The notes: a model not told the origin generated them from the sequence alone. A stretch of DNA of 64,000 bases from Chitinophaga sancti (GCF_034424315.1 NZ_CP139972.1:7076501-7140500); one strand, 5' to 3'; shown: positions 28,952-37,763, numbered from the stretch's first letter. Program-made: numbers and translations.

Positions 28952-28954
28952 CAA
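28931..28954 (+). repeat. attL core: 24-bp direct repeat
   Basis: The 24 bases beginning GTTCGATTCCCGCC and ending TCCACAA are identical to 61454-61477, and the identity ends abruptly on both sides (G versus A on the left, T versus A on the right). It covers the T-loop and 3' acceptor strand of tmRNA, a standard tyrosine-integrase target. Confidence 0.95.
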
Positions 28955-28995
28955 TTGGTTATAAATTAACTGTTTATAACTATTATAATGTTACT

Positions 28996-29028
28996 AATAG
29001 GTTCATAATCAATGGTTATGAACCTATT
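28996..29028 (+). terminator. Phage-supplied terminator of ssrA
   Basis: A perfect 13-bp stem (28996-29008 with 29016-29028) around a 7-nt loop, followed by a T-rich tract, 45 nt after the tmRNA 3' end and inside the prophage. It replaces the host terminator displaced to 61516. Confidence 0.85.
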
Positions 29029-29051
29029 TTATTTATAAGACCCCCCCTGAA

Positions 29052-29112
29052 TTAATAGGAACTAAAAATACCAATCCGGTTACCTACTCTCCAAATTTTA
29101 GTTACCTATTAA
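29052..29112. repeat. Inverted repeat upstream of the integrase gene
   Basis: TTAATAGGAACTAAAA (29052-29067) and TTTTAGTTACCTATTAA (29096-29112) are inverted copies differing by one inserted base. A further GGTTACCTA lies between them at 29079-29087. These may be integrase arm-type sites or an operator for the integrase gene. A related TAGGTTACT lies near attR (61368-61376). Confidence 0.5.
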
Positions 29113-29122
29113 TTTATTGATA

Positions 29123-30307
29123 ATGAATGTTTTAAATACAAAATATAATTTCTGGTTAGCAAAGTCAAAGATAAATTCATTTGGAAAAGTGCCTATCTAT
29201 ATGCGAATTACGGTGGGTACTGAAAGAACAGAAATATCCACGGGCATATATATAAATATCAAAAATTGGGATGATAAGCGGCAATCAATAAAAGGGAAAG
29301 ATATTGATGTAGATATTAATAATGCAAAACTTGATACATTAGTAAAATCCTTCAAGTTATCGGTGAAAGAACTTATTGATAATGAAGTTGATTATACTTC
29401 TGAATCACTAAAGAATAAGATTTTGGGAAAAGATGTTGTTTACAAATCTCTTATTCCAATTTTTGAATCGCATCTAAAGAAAATGGAAGAATTGGAAGGT
29501 AAAGACTATGCCTCATCCACCGTTAAACGCTATAAGACCACTTTAACCCATGTTCAGGAATTCATAAAATACAAATTCAAACAAAACGATGTGCTGTTAT
29601 CACATCTAAATCTCTCCTTTGTAAATGAATTAGAGCATTATTTTAAAACGGTTAAAAATTGCAATCACAATTCTTCAGTCAAATACATAAAGAATTTAAG
29701 GAGTGTTATAAATCAGGCAGTGGCTAATGGTTTCATTGAAAAAGACCCGTTTGCAAATTATAAGGCAAAAATAAAACCGGTAGAGATGGAATTTTTAAAT
29801 GAAGCTGAAATTGCCAAAATTGAAGAAAAGCAGTTTGATATTGCAAGGATGGAAAATATTAAAAAAATATTCCTGTTTCAAATTTACACGGGGTTAGCTT
29901 ACGTTGACATAGAGAATTTAAGGAAAAGTAATATAGTAGAAGTTCAGGGAAAAAAATGGATCAACACCAGTAGAACAAAAACAAACATCCCTGTACGCCT
30001 ACCATTGATTAAAAAAGCCTTAGAACTAATTGATCTAACTATTTCCGGTGATAAAATATTCAATGTACCAAGTAATCAAAAATTCAATAGCTATTTAAAG
30101 GAATTAGGAACTATTTGCGGCATTAATAAAAACCTTTGCACCCATATGGCTAGGAGAACTTTTGCCACGACTATAACGTTGCTTAATGGTGTTTCTATTG
30201 ATGCTGTAAGTAAGATGTTAGGTCATACAAAAATATCTACAACACAGATCTATGCTAAAGTAGTTGACGAGAAATTATTAAAGGAAATGGAAAAAATTGA
30301 TGAATAA
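29123..30307 (+). CDS. int: Tyrosine recombinase / phage integrase
   Basis: About 394 residues. The N-terminus is an arm-binding domain of the Bacteroidota type (YNFWLAKSKINSFGKVPIYMRIT), followed by a SAM-like core-binding domain (about 100-205) and a catalytic domain. The catalytic Lys strand is TSRTKTNIPVRLP, HMARR gives the His-x-x-Arg, LGH the second His, and the Tyr nucleophile lies in TTQIYAKV. The first catalytic Arg position reads TGLAYVDIENL, the Ala-substituted form common in Bacteroidota integrases. A TTG two codons upstream is in frame, but ATG at 29123 is the likelier start. It directs integration at the adjacent ssrA site. Confidence 0.95.
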   Translation: MNVLNTKYNFWLAKSKINSFGKVPIYMRITVGTERTEISTGIYINIKNWDDKRQSIKGKDIDVDINNAKLDTLVKSFKLSVKELIDNEVDYTSESLKNKILGKDVVYKSLIPIFESHLKKMEELEGKDYASSTVKRYKTTLTHVQEFIKYKFKQNDVLLSHLNLSFVNELEHYFKTVKNCNHNSSVKYIKNLRSVINQAVANGFIEKDPFANYKAKIKPVEMEFLNEAEIAKIEEKQFDIARMENIKKIFLFQIYTGLAYVDIENLRKSNIVEVQGKKWINTSRTKTNIPVRLPLIKKALELIDLTISGDKIFNVPSNQKFNSYLKELGTICGINKNLCTHMARRTFATTITLLNGVSIDAVSKMLGHTKISTTQIYAKVVDEKLLKEMEKIDE

Positions 30308-30311
30308 GAAA

Positions 30312-30332
30312 AGGGGGCTGTAATGGCCCCCT
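30312..30332. terminator. Terminator between integrase and the convergent secreted-protein gene
   Basis: AGGGGGC (30312-30318) pairs with GCCCCCT (30326-30332) around a 7-nt loop, 5 nt after the integrase stop. It separates the convergent genes. Confidence 0.75.
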
Positions 30333-30365
30333 AATTGTTGTAGCTTAAATTTTATGGATTTGTTT

Positions 30366-30920
30366 TCAATACGCTACGGTAAATTTGCTGATTGTCAGAG
30401 TACTAGGTAAATCACTCGGCTTCACATCACTAGCATCCTTTTTATTTAATTGTGGAGTGGATTTAAACGAAATTTCAATTCCTGGATAATTAGCAACAGT
30501 AGCAGAAATGACAATACTTTCTTTGTCATTTTCAACCGCATTCAAGAAGCTAAATTGAACTTTTGGAAATTTAGCCCCCAATTGCCCCAACGTCATGCCT
30601 ACCGATACGCCATTTAGTTTAGTGTCATGACCATAATAATCAATAACCTTTGCCTTTTCATCGTTGTCAATCAAAACAATGTACTCTGCCTTGGTAGTAC
30701 CCGGTTTAGTGAAGGAAACAGTTGTGGGTTGATTCCAATTTCCCGGCTCATTTGCGTCAGGTTCATCAATCTTACATTTATAGCTAGGCAATGCTTTTTT
30801 CATCTGGTCAATTGTCATACCTATACTTAAGGCACCTAATTTTCTGATTTTGTTATGGTTTTGTGCAAAAGACAATGCAGGCAATAAGACAATCAATAAT
30901 GCTGATAAAATATTTTTCAT
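30366..30920 (-). CDS. Secreted protein with two GMT-x-x-Q modules
   Basis: A 184-residue protein with a clear signal peptide (LSALLIVLLPALSFAQ), so it is exported from the lysogen. Two parallel segments, LGALSIGMTIDQMKKALP and NGVSVGMTLGQLGAKFP, have the G-M-T-x-x-Q-(M/L/V) shape seen in SmpA/OmlA (BamE-like) modules. This suggests a duplicated small alpha/beta domain. I do not recognise a named family. Its location beside the integrase and outside the late operon suggests a lysogenic conversion gene, perhaps changing the envelope. Confidence 0.7.
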   Translation of the reverse strand: MKNILSALLIVLLPALSFAQNHNKIRKLGALSIGMTIDQMKKALPSYKCKIDEPDANEPGNWNQPTTVSFTKPGTTKAEYIVLIDNDEKAKVIDYYGHDTKLNGVSVGMTLGQLGAKFPKVQFSFLNAVENDKESIVISATVANYPGIEISFKSTPQLNKKDASDVKPSDLPSTLTISKFTVAY

Positions 30921-30969
30921 TTTGTGGTTGATTTTTATTGATGGTATATTTTATGTTATAATGGGAGGA

Positions 30970-31893
30970 TTAATAATAGGTAATCTGCCTTTCAACTATT
31001 AAATCGCCATCTTTAGTATAAACTTGCCCAGTCAAATTATCGATGGTGTTATACGAGTTTCTTTTGGTTTGCACATATGAAATGAGATTGTTATTGCTGT
31101 CATATTGAAGATTGACAAGTCGTATGACATAGTTATTGTACTTATTATGGTTACGATATACTTCAAGTATTTTATTTCCGTTCTTGTCATAATCATATTC
31201 AACAGTACCAAGAGTATCTTTTTGATTATTAGTCCTAACTTGTCTCAAACAATTTCCTTTGCTGTCATACAAATAATCAATAAAATCAGTTGACCCCAAA
31301 TCCTGCTTGACTTGAACTTCACCAATTTTATTTCCTTTTGAATCATAAGTAAAGGTTATAGACATCCTCTCTAACCCACCTCTTTGTCCACGCCATCTAT
31401 CATTAGGGTCAGGGTAAACCTCCATAGAATACACGTTACCATCTTTACCACATTTGTATTTTATCCCACCTCTATTATGACCATTATAATCAGATATTAC
31501 TACCTCCATGATATTACCGTTTTCATCATAATTAGTACGTGATTTAGAATTAAAACTAGATTGGCCATTATAAAAATCTCGCGTTATTAACCTATGAATA
31601 GAATCATAATAGGAACGCTCAATATTAATGGTAAACCCGAAAGCATTCTTTTTGGTTAATGTTATGATGTTTCCGTATTCATCATATTCTTTTATTATCT
31701 GGTCGACTAGATTTCTTTTTTCATAAACATCATTATATAACCTTCCATTATAAGAAGATTCGATTACAGTTTTAACCTTACCTCTTAGATTATCTTCTTT
31801 TAAACTATTCTTTTTGTCTTTAGAACTACAGGAAAGCAATAGGAATAAGGACAAAAATGATGCTATGTAATTCAGCTTGAAATAACGGTTCAT
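30970..31893 (-). CDS. Lipoprotein with YD-type (RHS-like) repeats
   Basis: A 307-residue protein with a lipoprotein signal (SLFLLLSCSSKDKK; acylated Cys near residue 22). The body has at least six repeats of about 20-35 residues with the cores YDEYGNI, YDENGNI, YDSKGNK, YDSKGNC, YDKNGNK and YDSNNNL. These are related to YD/RHS repeats, which form beta-sheets that wrap or bind carbohydrate. There is no toxin-like C-terminal domain. As an exposed or periplasmic lipoprotein expressed from a prophage, it could act in superinfection exclusion, but that is inference. It lies 49 nt upstream of the other secreted-protein gene on the same strand. Confidence 0.75.
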   Translation of the reverse strand: MNRYFKLNYIASFLSLFLLLSCSSKDKKNSLKEDNLRGKVKTVIESSYNGRLYNDVYEKRNLVDQIIKEYDEYGNIITLTKKNAFGFTINIERSYYDSIHRLITRDFYNGQSSFNSKSRTNYDENGNIMEVVISDYNGHNRGGIKYKCGKDGNVYSMEVYPDPNDRWRGQRGGLERMSITFTYDSKGNKIGEVQVKQDLGSTDFIDYLYDSKGNCLRQVRTNNQKDTLGTVEYDYDKNGNKILEVYRNHNKYNNYVIRLVNLQYDSNNNLISYVQTKRNSYNTIDNLTGQVYTKDGDLIVERQITYY

Positions 31894-31938
31894 TGATTGG
31901 GATTACTATTTAGGGGGTGAATAATTATTGTTTAAGGA

Positions 31939-32175
31939 TTAATCTATCTTCAATTCATGGAAGAACATTGTTTTCACTTCATTATCAATTTCAGCATATA
32001 CCCTTTCATATTCTTCTTCAACATTTACTACAAGTGCAATTCTACCGTTCCAGCAATAGACCTTATTTTCTATGACTCCTTCAATCCTTACTTTTTGGGG
32101 TAATTTTACCTGTGATATTAAAAATGCGGATGCGTAACGTCTTCTTTGGTCTGGTGTCAATTTAAGTGTGGGCAT
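31939..32175 (-). CDS. Small phage protein of unknown function
   Basis: About 78 residues from MPTLKLTPDQRRRYAS. A longer frame to 32253 adds a Cys-rich, non-protein-like segment and is rejected. The middle part (VRIEGVIENKVYCWNGRIALVV) looks like a short beta-rich domain and the tail is acidic. No family is recognised. It is divergent from the small regulator-like gene at 32345, in the usual place for phage control genes. Confidence 0.55.
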   Translation of the reverse strand: MPTLKLTPDQRRRYASAFLISQVKLPQKVRIEGVIENKVYCWNGRIALVVNVEEEYERVYAEIDNEVKTMFFHELKID

Positions 32176-32344
32176 TTGTTTTAAATTTATTAAAGTACAT
32201 GACAAATGAGAATTGGTTCTACAAATATACAAATACTTCAATAATGGATACAATTATTCAAATAAAAGTATCAGTACTCATATTTGGATATTTTAAATAC
32301 AATCTGATTATAAACACGTTATTTTCAGGAATAACTGTTTAAAA

Positions 32345-32602
32345 TTGAAGGATAAAAGGTATAAGGCTGTAAAATCTTTGATACTGGCGAATGAGATTGC
32401 TAGGTTCGCTGACATATTTGAAGTATTGCCCGTATCTGTCATGGCGAAGGATACCGGAATTAACTATTCTACACTACACAGAAAAATATACAATCCGAAG
32501 CAGTTAAACCTGAATGACTTTGATTTGATGGGAAAGGCAATGGAAATCGATTATCTGGAATTAGTCAAACTCGCACATAAAGCCATGACAAAAGGTAAAT
32601 AA
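32345..32602 (+). CDS. Small helix-turn-helix-like phage regulator candidate
   Basis: An 85-residue, mainly helical protein. FADIFEVLPVSVMAKDTGIN followed by YSTLHRKIYNP has the spacing of a helix-turn-helix, and LNLNDFDLMGKAMEIDYLELV is like the last helices of XRE/Cro-type domains. The frame begins with TTG at 32345 and no nearby ATG exists before residue 34, so the start is uncertain. It is one of very few plus-strand genes in the prophage and may be the repressor or Cro-like switch. The gap 32176-32344 would be the control region. Confidence 0.5.
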   Translation: MKDKRYKAVKSLILANEIARFADIFEVLPVSVMAKDTGINYSTLHRKIYNPKQLNLNDFDLMGKAMEIDYLELVKLAHKAMTKGK

Positions 32603-32609
32603 TAAATTG

Positions 32610-33302
32610 CTATTTTATGGAAATTGTGTCAACCTTACTATCTGCAACATATATTTTCCTTTCAAAATGGTCTTTTACAAAAACCTTTTGTATATAAATA
32701 GAATAATTCTCGTAATTACGAATTAAATGTTTATCTAAATATTCATCTGACATATCGTATCTATTGTAAAATGCCAAAGAATATCCAATACCAAAAGATA
32801 ATACGCATGTCAAAACCAAAATTTTAATAGTAGCAGCAATCCATGTAGTGGAAATCTTAAAATAATTATTAATAAATATAAGTCTATTAAATAATCTTCT
32901 CACACCAGCATCGGAATGATATAAGTTCAAAGGTAAAATGAGGTATAACGAAAATAACAACGGTATTAAGCGGAGAGCAGCTTTAAAATCAAAATAAAAC
33001 CAAAATAATAATGGAATTATTCCAACAATGATAAAGCACCAATTTGGTATTTTCTTTTTAGGCTTTAAAAAAGCGGCTGGGATAATATTTTGAAATAATA
33101 TTGCAAGAATTACTAAAATCCCAAATAATAAATATGCTCGATTATCTAATTCTACTTTAATTAGTTCAATCGGAATATCAAACAAAGAAAAATAACCCAG
33201 TTCAAAATAATAGACTATTGAAATAATAGAAATATAAAGGATTGGTAGTAGTAAACCTAATTCTGTTAAGCTACTATTTCTTTGGGATTGTTCATTTTCC
33301 AT
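32610..33302 (-). CDS. Multi-pass membrane protein of unknown function
   Basis: A 230-residue protein with about five or six hydrophobic segments (residues roughly 12-32, 52-72, 84-104, 108-128, 155-180). A C-terminal soluble tail of about 45 residues follows (LIRNYENYSIYIQKVF...). No recognised family. It sits next to the holin gene, 29 nt downstream of it on the same strand, so it may belong to lysis or be a membrane-acting accessory protein. Composition is strongly AT-rich like the rest of the prophage. Confidence 0.65.
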   Translation of the reverse strand: MENEQSQRNSSLTELGLLLPILYISIISIVYYFELGYFSLFDIPIELIKVELDNRAYLLFGILVILAILFQNIIPAAFLKPKKKIPNWCFIIVGIIPLLFWFYFDFKAALRLIPLLFSLYLILPLNLYHSDAGVRRLFNRLIFINNYFKISTTWIAATIKILVLTCVLSFGIGYSLAFYNRYDMSDEYLDKHLIRNYENYSIYIQKVFVKDHFERKIYVADSKVDTISIK

Positions 33303-33331
33303 AATAAATTTATTGTAAGCAATATAGCATA

Positions 33332-33838
33332 TTATTTCTTCAATTCAACCTTATCCACCTTATCTTCAGCTATATCCAATGTCTTCTCATGTATTTTATT
33401 GGATAGTTTTATTAGCCTGGAAATGAAAGGTAATTCAGGTCTAAGTACCGCTATGTTTTCAAGAATAGATGTAAGCTCATAGGTTGATACACACATAGTT
33501 ACTACAAGCACCATATAGAAGGATTCGTATTTGAAAGCAGATTTAACCACCAATTCCAGAATGAAAACAGCGATAAGCATAATTAGATAAAGGGCAATCT
33601 TTTCAATCAATCCCTTTCTTAGTATACGGGATTTAAAAGGCTCTCCTTTTTTCATGCTGGCTGGAATACCGGTAGCTACATCTATAAAGGTTAAGGCAAT
33701 GATACAGTATATATAAGTATGAATTCCGGCAAAGAATAACCAGATAGCAACGAGAAGTTTTAAAATATTATTCCAAAGGGATGCATGAATAGTGTTGTCA
33801 ATTATCTTTCTGATAATAGTAAGGGCATAGGGATACAT
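33332..33838 (-). CDS. Phage holin (toxin secretion/lysis holin family)
   Basis: A 168-residue protein with three or four hydrophobic segments and the block ALTFIDVATGIPASMKKGEPFKSRILRKGLIEKIALYL. That is the signature of the phage holin family 4 (Cph1/TcdE-like; the D...TG...K.....S....G...K pattern). It would permeabilise the inner membrane at the end of the lytic cycle. A TATTTAAA leader element precedes it 8 nt before the start codon. No endolysin gene is recognised beside it. Confidence 0.85.
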   Translation of the reverse strand: MYPYALTIIRKIIDNTIHASLWNNILKLLVAIWLFFAGIHTYIYCIIALTFIDVATGIPASMKKGEPFKSRILRKGLIEKIALYLIMLIAVFILELVVKSAFKYESFYMVLVVTMCVSTYELTSILENIAVLRPELPFISRLIKLSNKIHEKTLDIAEDKVDKVELKK

Positions 33839-33871
33839 TTTATATTTTAAATAGTTGGCAGGTATTTAAAA

Positions 33872-34300
33872 TTATAAATTTGTTGGAATTGCACACTCAT
33901 TGAAAGGCAAGAATAACTGTACATTAATACCTAACACTACACCTGCTGTAATATCACCGGTAGCCTGTCTGAATGGCTGTATTGATGGATTAACCGAACT
34001 AATATCATCATTGTAAGAAAGATAAGCAATGAAATCTTTAGCAATCTCCATACAGTTACTAATAGCTGAATGTTCCGTTTCAGGAATGTCCAGCTTCATT
34101 AAATCTGATACAGTAATTGTATAATTATGGTTAATATACTTACCAGATACGTTTGAATTATTATACTGGATGTTAATTGAATAGTAAAGTTTATCAGGTA
34201 TTGCTACATAATCAGACAAATCCCCATACACACAATGATTAACCTGTTTGTGTTTGCTGAAGAAGTTTAAAAATAATATCCTTAATTGGGTTAACGTCAT
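33872..34300 (-). CDS. Phage neck/tail-terminator-like protein
   Basis: A 142-residue protein between the holin and the DUF6712-like gene. It begins with a helix (MTLTQLRILFLNFFSKHKQVN), continues with beta-rich segments, and ends LGINVQLFLPFNECAIPTNL. The position next to the portal and neck genes and the small alpha/beta character fit a head-tail connector or tail terminator. I have no firm family match. The start has the ATGAATG context shared by several phage genes. Confidence 0.55.
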   Translation of the reverse strand: MTLTQLRILFLNFFSKHKQVNHCVYGDLSDYVAIPDKLYYSINIQYNNSNVSGKYINHNYTITVSDLMKLDIPETEHSAISNCMEIAKDFIAYLSYNDDISSVNPSIQPFRQATGDITAGVVLGINVQLFLPFNECAIPTNL

Positions 34301-34315
34301 TCATATCTTTTATCT

Positions 34316-34834
34316 TTAATTATTACACTGCTGATGGTTTATTAGATACCATCCTGTGGATGTGTTAGTAACATTCACATCAGTTGCTTTATTGATTAAC
34401 TTATTGTCATGCAGGTATTTAATCAATGCCACCTTATAAGCAGTTACTTTATTATTGTGGTAATTCTTCACCGTTTCAACCTCACCTGATTGTAGTGATA
34501 TAGCTGAAGTATCTGTATATTTCAACAACCCCTTATTGGTTAACTTATAAGTACTGTTCATAATTAATTCTTGAATAGTTGCATGAATCAGGTAGGGTGA
34601 AATATATTCACTTATCAACTTTTTCATATTGTCAGGGATGATATAAGTTTCATCCTGTATTGACTGGTTAACTTCATTTATGACTTGGCTATACAATTCA
34701 TCCCCTAATACTGGTCTAAGGCTAATAAACTGCACATCATATATAGATAGTGAAAGAATATGACTATCAACATTTAATTGAACAATAGACAATTCCTTTA
34801 TTTCCTTTTCACTTATTAGTATAATTTTATCCAT
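34316..34834 (-). CDS. DUF6712-like phage connector protein
   Basis: A 172-residue, mainly helical protein. It contains RPVLGDELYSQVINEV, a stretch of the kind found in Bacteroidota phage head-tail connector proteins (LGxxLYxxL-type, DUF6712-like), followed by YISPYLIHATIQELIMNSTYKLTNKGL. It overlaps the end of the portal gene by 8 nt, which supports translational coupling and a role at the portal/neck. The assignment rests on motif resemblance and context. Confidence 0.6.
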   Translation of the reverse strand: MDKIILISEKEIKELSIVQLNVDSHILSLSIYDVQFISLRPVLGDELYSQVINEVNQSIQDETYIIPDNMKKLISEYISPYLIHATIQELIMNSTYKLTNKGLLKYTDTSAISLQSGEVETVKNYHNNKVTAYKVALIKYLHDNKLINKATDVNVTNTSTGWYLINHQQCNN

Positions 34835-36734
34835 TAGTTGTGTTTTTTCGTTTTAACATTACTTGCTGAAATTTGTGTCTACAGTGAACCTTTGTACTGT
34901 CTGTTCCTGCATGCTTCCAAAATCCACCACAATGAGTGAATACATCATATCCAAAAATTCCAGACATGGTTTGAATGTCTTCCCTTGAATAGTATTTATT
35001 ATTCTCTACCAGCTTAATACAGAATCCCCTACTGGTCGGAATTAATATATCACCATCTGCTTCAGGTCGTTTAACATAATCATACATAGTAAGTATAGTT
35101 CCGGTGTCTGGTAAATCTGCTACCTTATCTGGCTTAATACTGATTCTGCCTTTATCGTTAGTTTCAACCTGTATAATACCTGCTTTGGATAACTCATTCA
35201 ATGTATCTTCCAAATCAGGTGGAGTAATATCAATATCCTTTTGCTGCTTTAATAAGTCTTTAATTTCATCAAGGGTTAAGTTTGACATATCATTGTCTAG
35301 TACCCATTGAGCAATATCACTTTGATTATCAAATTGAAGTTCTTTCTGTTTGGCATCTTCAGCATTAAATACAAACTTCCCATGCTTAACTACTTCAAAT
35401 TCATCTTTGTGATTACCTAAATGCCTTATCTTCTCAAAGTCTTCAGGTTGCAAAGAATGTTTTACCCAATCAGAATTTTTTTTTATTTCTTCTTCTGGTT
35501 GTGGTGTGCTGAATGTATTATTGGGTGCAGGGTCATTTAATAATCTGTCTCCGTTCTGTATTGGTTTCATTCCAGCAATAGCCCTTAATTCATTGATAGT
35601 GAAAATCTTTTCCCTTGTAGCATCATCTAATTGAGTTTCAAACAAAGGCTTATCAGTAAATGAAAGGGTATTAGTAACTATAGTGGAGTTAACAAACAAT
35701 TGATTGAAAGCAGATGTTAATTCAGCTCTCTTATTTCGGATGTAGGTATTTTTGAAAATCTGATATGCTGTTTCTAATTCTGTGCTGTTTCCCAAAGAAC
35801 CAGGTTGAGCTATACCCATTAACAAAGGAGAAGTAACAGCATGACCAATCAATATGTCGTTTTGTACTTGTGTTGATACTGCTGAATATGCTTTATCCCA
35901 TTCGTTAGGACTGATATTCTTTACTTCAGCTGGTTTGCCTTGCGTATCCTGAAAATCTAAAATAATTTTCTCACCATTCTCACCACTGTAACTATCTTTA
36001 ATATCCTTCATAATCTGTCTTTTCACTTCTTCATCAACATTACCTCCCATGAAAAATGTTATGATAGATGAGACACTGAAGTGAGATTTGATATTATTTA
36101 AGTTAAAGGTTCTAATCGCACAATCAGTAAGGATAGATTTAATACATCCAGAATATTCAGGTAGAGGATAAGTATTATTGTTACTTGGGAAATAACCGTC
36201 AAAGAAGAATAACTTGCTAGTGCCTTCAGAATTAATAGGAATAAATCTATCAAAAACTACATCATACTTTTTATATTTCCAGTCTTCAGAATACCAAAAT
36301 TTATTTTTTATTCTGTTAGTGCGAATGTTTTGAGCAGGGCAATGGTGATATTCCACAGGTTCCCCAAATGAATTATAGGTAACTTCAACACAAAAATAAT
36401 TGAACAATAAAAAATCCTTAATACACTTATTGATAAATTCGTTAAAGCTATCAGAGGGGTTAACATTAATATTTACTTCATTACCCCCATTATATTTGAA
36501 TCCATCACCAAAAATATATGTTGATTTGGCATTGATGATAGCCTGATTGATTGGAGAATCAGCATAGAGTTTTAATAAAAATGCAGGATAGTTATTATCC
36601 AACCCATAATTGACTTGTTTATCATCGCTAACAAATTTATCCTCTATAGGTAATGGTATATGATAAGTAAAATTTAAAACTTCCTTCTTACTATTTGATT
36701 GGGGTTGTATTTGAACATCTTTCTTTGCTCTCAT
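34827..36734 (-). CDS. Phage portal protein with C-terminal extension
   Basis: A 635-residue protein. Residues about 1-390 look like a portal: YGLDNNYPAFLLKLYADSPI, YIFGDGFKYNG, LLFNYFCVEVTYN, IGHAVTSPLLMGIAQPGSLGNSTELETAYQIF and NKRAELTSAFNQLF. It forms the dodecameric DNA gate of the head. The remaining part of about 240 residues is unusual: a winged-helix-like stretch (LTLDEIKDLLKQQ...LSKAGIIQVE), then a terminal domain with RGFCIKLV, YDVFTHCGGFWKHAG and KVHCRHKFQQV, whose Cys/His spacing suggests metal binding. That terminal domain recurs in Bacteroidota phage structural proteins. Leader TATTTAAA and ATGAATG start are present. Confidence 0.85.
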   Translation of the reverse strand: MRAKKDVQIQPQSNSKKEVLNFTYHIPLPIEDKFVSDDKQVNYGLDNNYPAFLLKLYADSPINQAIINAKSTYIFGDGFKYNGGNEVNINVNPSDSFNEFINKCIKDFLLFNYFCVEVTYNSFGEPVEYHHCPAQNIRTNRIKNKFWYSEDWKYKKYDVVFDRFIPINSEGTSKLFFFDGYFPSNNNTYPLPEYSGCIKSILTDCAIRTFNLNNIKSHFSVSSIITFFMGGNVDEEVKRQIMKDIKDSYSGENGEKIILDFQDTQGKPAEVKNISPNEWDKAYSAVSTQVQNDILIGHAVTSPLLMGIAQPGSLGNSTELETAYQIFKNTYIRNKRAELTSAFNQLFVNSTIVTNTLSFTDKPLFETQLDDATREKIFTINELRAIAGMKPIQNGDRLLNDPAPNNTFSTPQPEEEIKKNSDWVKHSLQPEDFEKIRHLGNHKDEFEVVKHGKFVFNAEDAKQKELQFDNQSDIAQWVLDNDMSNLTLDEIKDLLKQQKDIDITPPDLEDTLNELSKAGIIQVETNDKGRISIKPDKVADLPDTGTILTMYDYVKRPEADGDILIPTSRGFCIKLVENNKYYSREDIQTMSGIFGYDVFTHCGGFWKHAGTDSTKVHCRHKFQQVMLKRKNTTNG

Positions 36735-36757
36735 TCATAGCCTTTCTTTTTTAAATA

Positions 36758-37135
36758 TTAGCGCTTTACATAAACCTTAAAAGTTGGTTTAGTTTCATCT
36801 TCATCAGGCAGAGAAACAAAATTAGTATCAGGTTCAATTATTGGATTTTTGATTGTAACCAGGCCAATTTCTAAAATCTTCTCTAGTTCAGCATCTTCAA
36901 AGATTTCATACAAACCAATTCCTTCATTCAATCCTTGCAAAAAAGATGAAACTATGATAAACGAATCATAGCGTTTTGGGAACAATGACATATTTACACC
37001 CAATGGGAAAACAACTTTTTTAAAATCAAATTGAGTTTTTACACGCACAAAAAGTTCTGGTGTGTCTGAAGTAATCAATGGGGTCACATTCAAAATTAAC
37101 TCATTGGATTGTTTGGATAGGTCTAGTAATAACAT
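36758..37135 (-). CDS. Phage virion-associated protein of unknown function
   Basis: A 125-residue protein between the tail-tube-like gene and the portal. It begins with a strand-rich segment (NELILNVTPLITSDTPELFVRVKTQF) and has hydrophobic and acidic stretches near the middle. No family recognised. Context within the head-tail cluster suggests a virion or assembly protein. It lies behind a terminator hairpin (37142-37175), so its expression may be set apart from that of the tail tube. Confidence 0.5.
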   Translation of the reverse strand: MLLLDLSKQSNELILNVTPLITSDTPELFVRVKTQFDFKKVVFPLGVNMSLFPKRYDSFIIVSSFLQGLNEGIGLYEIFEDAELEKILEIGLVTIKNPIIEPDTNFVSLPDEDETKPTFKVYVKR

Positions 37136-37141
37136 TAAGTA

Positions 37142-37175
37142 GAAAATAAAAGCCCAACAATAAATTATTGGGCCT
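37142..37175 (-). terminator. Terminator after the tail-tube-like gene
   Basis: GCCCAA (37152-37157) and TTGGGC (37168-37173), with an extended AT stem. On the minus strand a T-rich tract (TTTTATTTT) follows. It lies in the gap between 37221 and 37135. Confidence 0.75.
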
Positions 37176-37220
37176 TGATAACAATAAAAAATAGTAATGA
37201 AAACGAAATAGAAAAAAATA

Positions 37221-37763
37221 TTAAGATGCAGGTGCAGTAATTGTTGGGATTAATGAACTATCAACTTGTTGAATTAATTTAGTATCAGTACCGGTAAAGG
37301 TTAAAGTATGCCCGATTAAATCTGCTTCAGCTGTACCAGTACCTCCTTCTAAAGCGGAAAGTTCCATCTGACCGTTTAAACCAGCTGCATAATACTTACC
37401 GGTTTTAGTTCTGATTACAATTGCAACTTCCTGATTCATCACTGATTCAATGAAAGTTTTGTTCTCTGTTGTAAGGTCAGATAAAACTAATGTAAAGGTT
37501 TGGGTCATATAAGACGTACCAGTTTGAAGATTCTTATTTAAAGTCTCATTCAAAACAGCTGTATTTTTCAACAAACCTACAGGAACAAATTGTTTAGCAG
37601 TGACAATATTAATATCACTTATTAAACCTGCCGTAGATACAGTATAAGTGCTTCCGTTTGTTTCAACCAGGTCTGCGTAACGGATTATGTATAAGTTTTG
37701 AACACCGGAAATCTTATTTTCACCACAACTCTTAGCGAGTGCAATTATGGATTCACATGCCAT
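37221..37763 (-). CDS. Putative major tail tube protein
   Basis: A 180-residue, beta-rich protein starting MACESIIALAKSCGENKISGVQNLYIIRYAD. This resembles the small tail-tube or structural proteins of Bacteroidota phages with a Cys-rich N-terminus and a SGV.NLY strand. It ends GHTLTFTGTDTKLIQQVDSS. It is adjacent to the capsid gene with its own terminator on both sides, as expected for a highly expressed structural gene. A decoration or head-completion protein is the alternative. Confidence 0.6.
   Translation of the reverse strand: MACESIIALAKSCGENKISGVQNLYIIRYADLVETNGSTYTVSTAGLISDINIVTAKQFVPVGLLKNTAVLNETLNKNLQTGTSYMTQTFTLVLSDLTTENKTFIESVMNQEVAIVIRTKTGKYYAAGLNGQMELSALEGGTGTAEADLIGHTLTFTGTDTKLIQQVDSSLIPTITAPAS

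Noticed and set aside
30970..31893. RHS/polymorphic toxin
   Set aside because: YD-type repeats are present, but there is no toxin domain, no core-closing motif, and the protein is a short lipoprotein.
32176..32253. 26-residue N-terminal extension of the small phage gene at 31939
   Set aside because: Cys-rich, not protein-like; MPTLKLTPDQ at 32175 is a better start.
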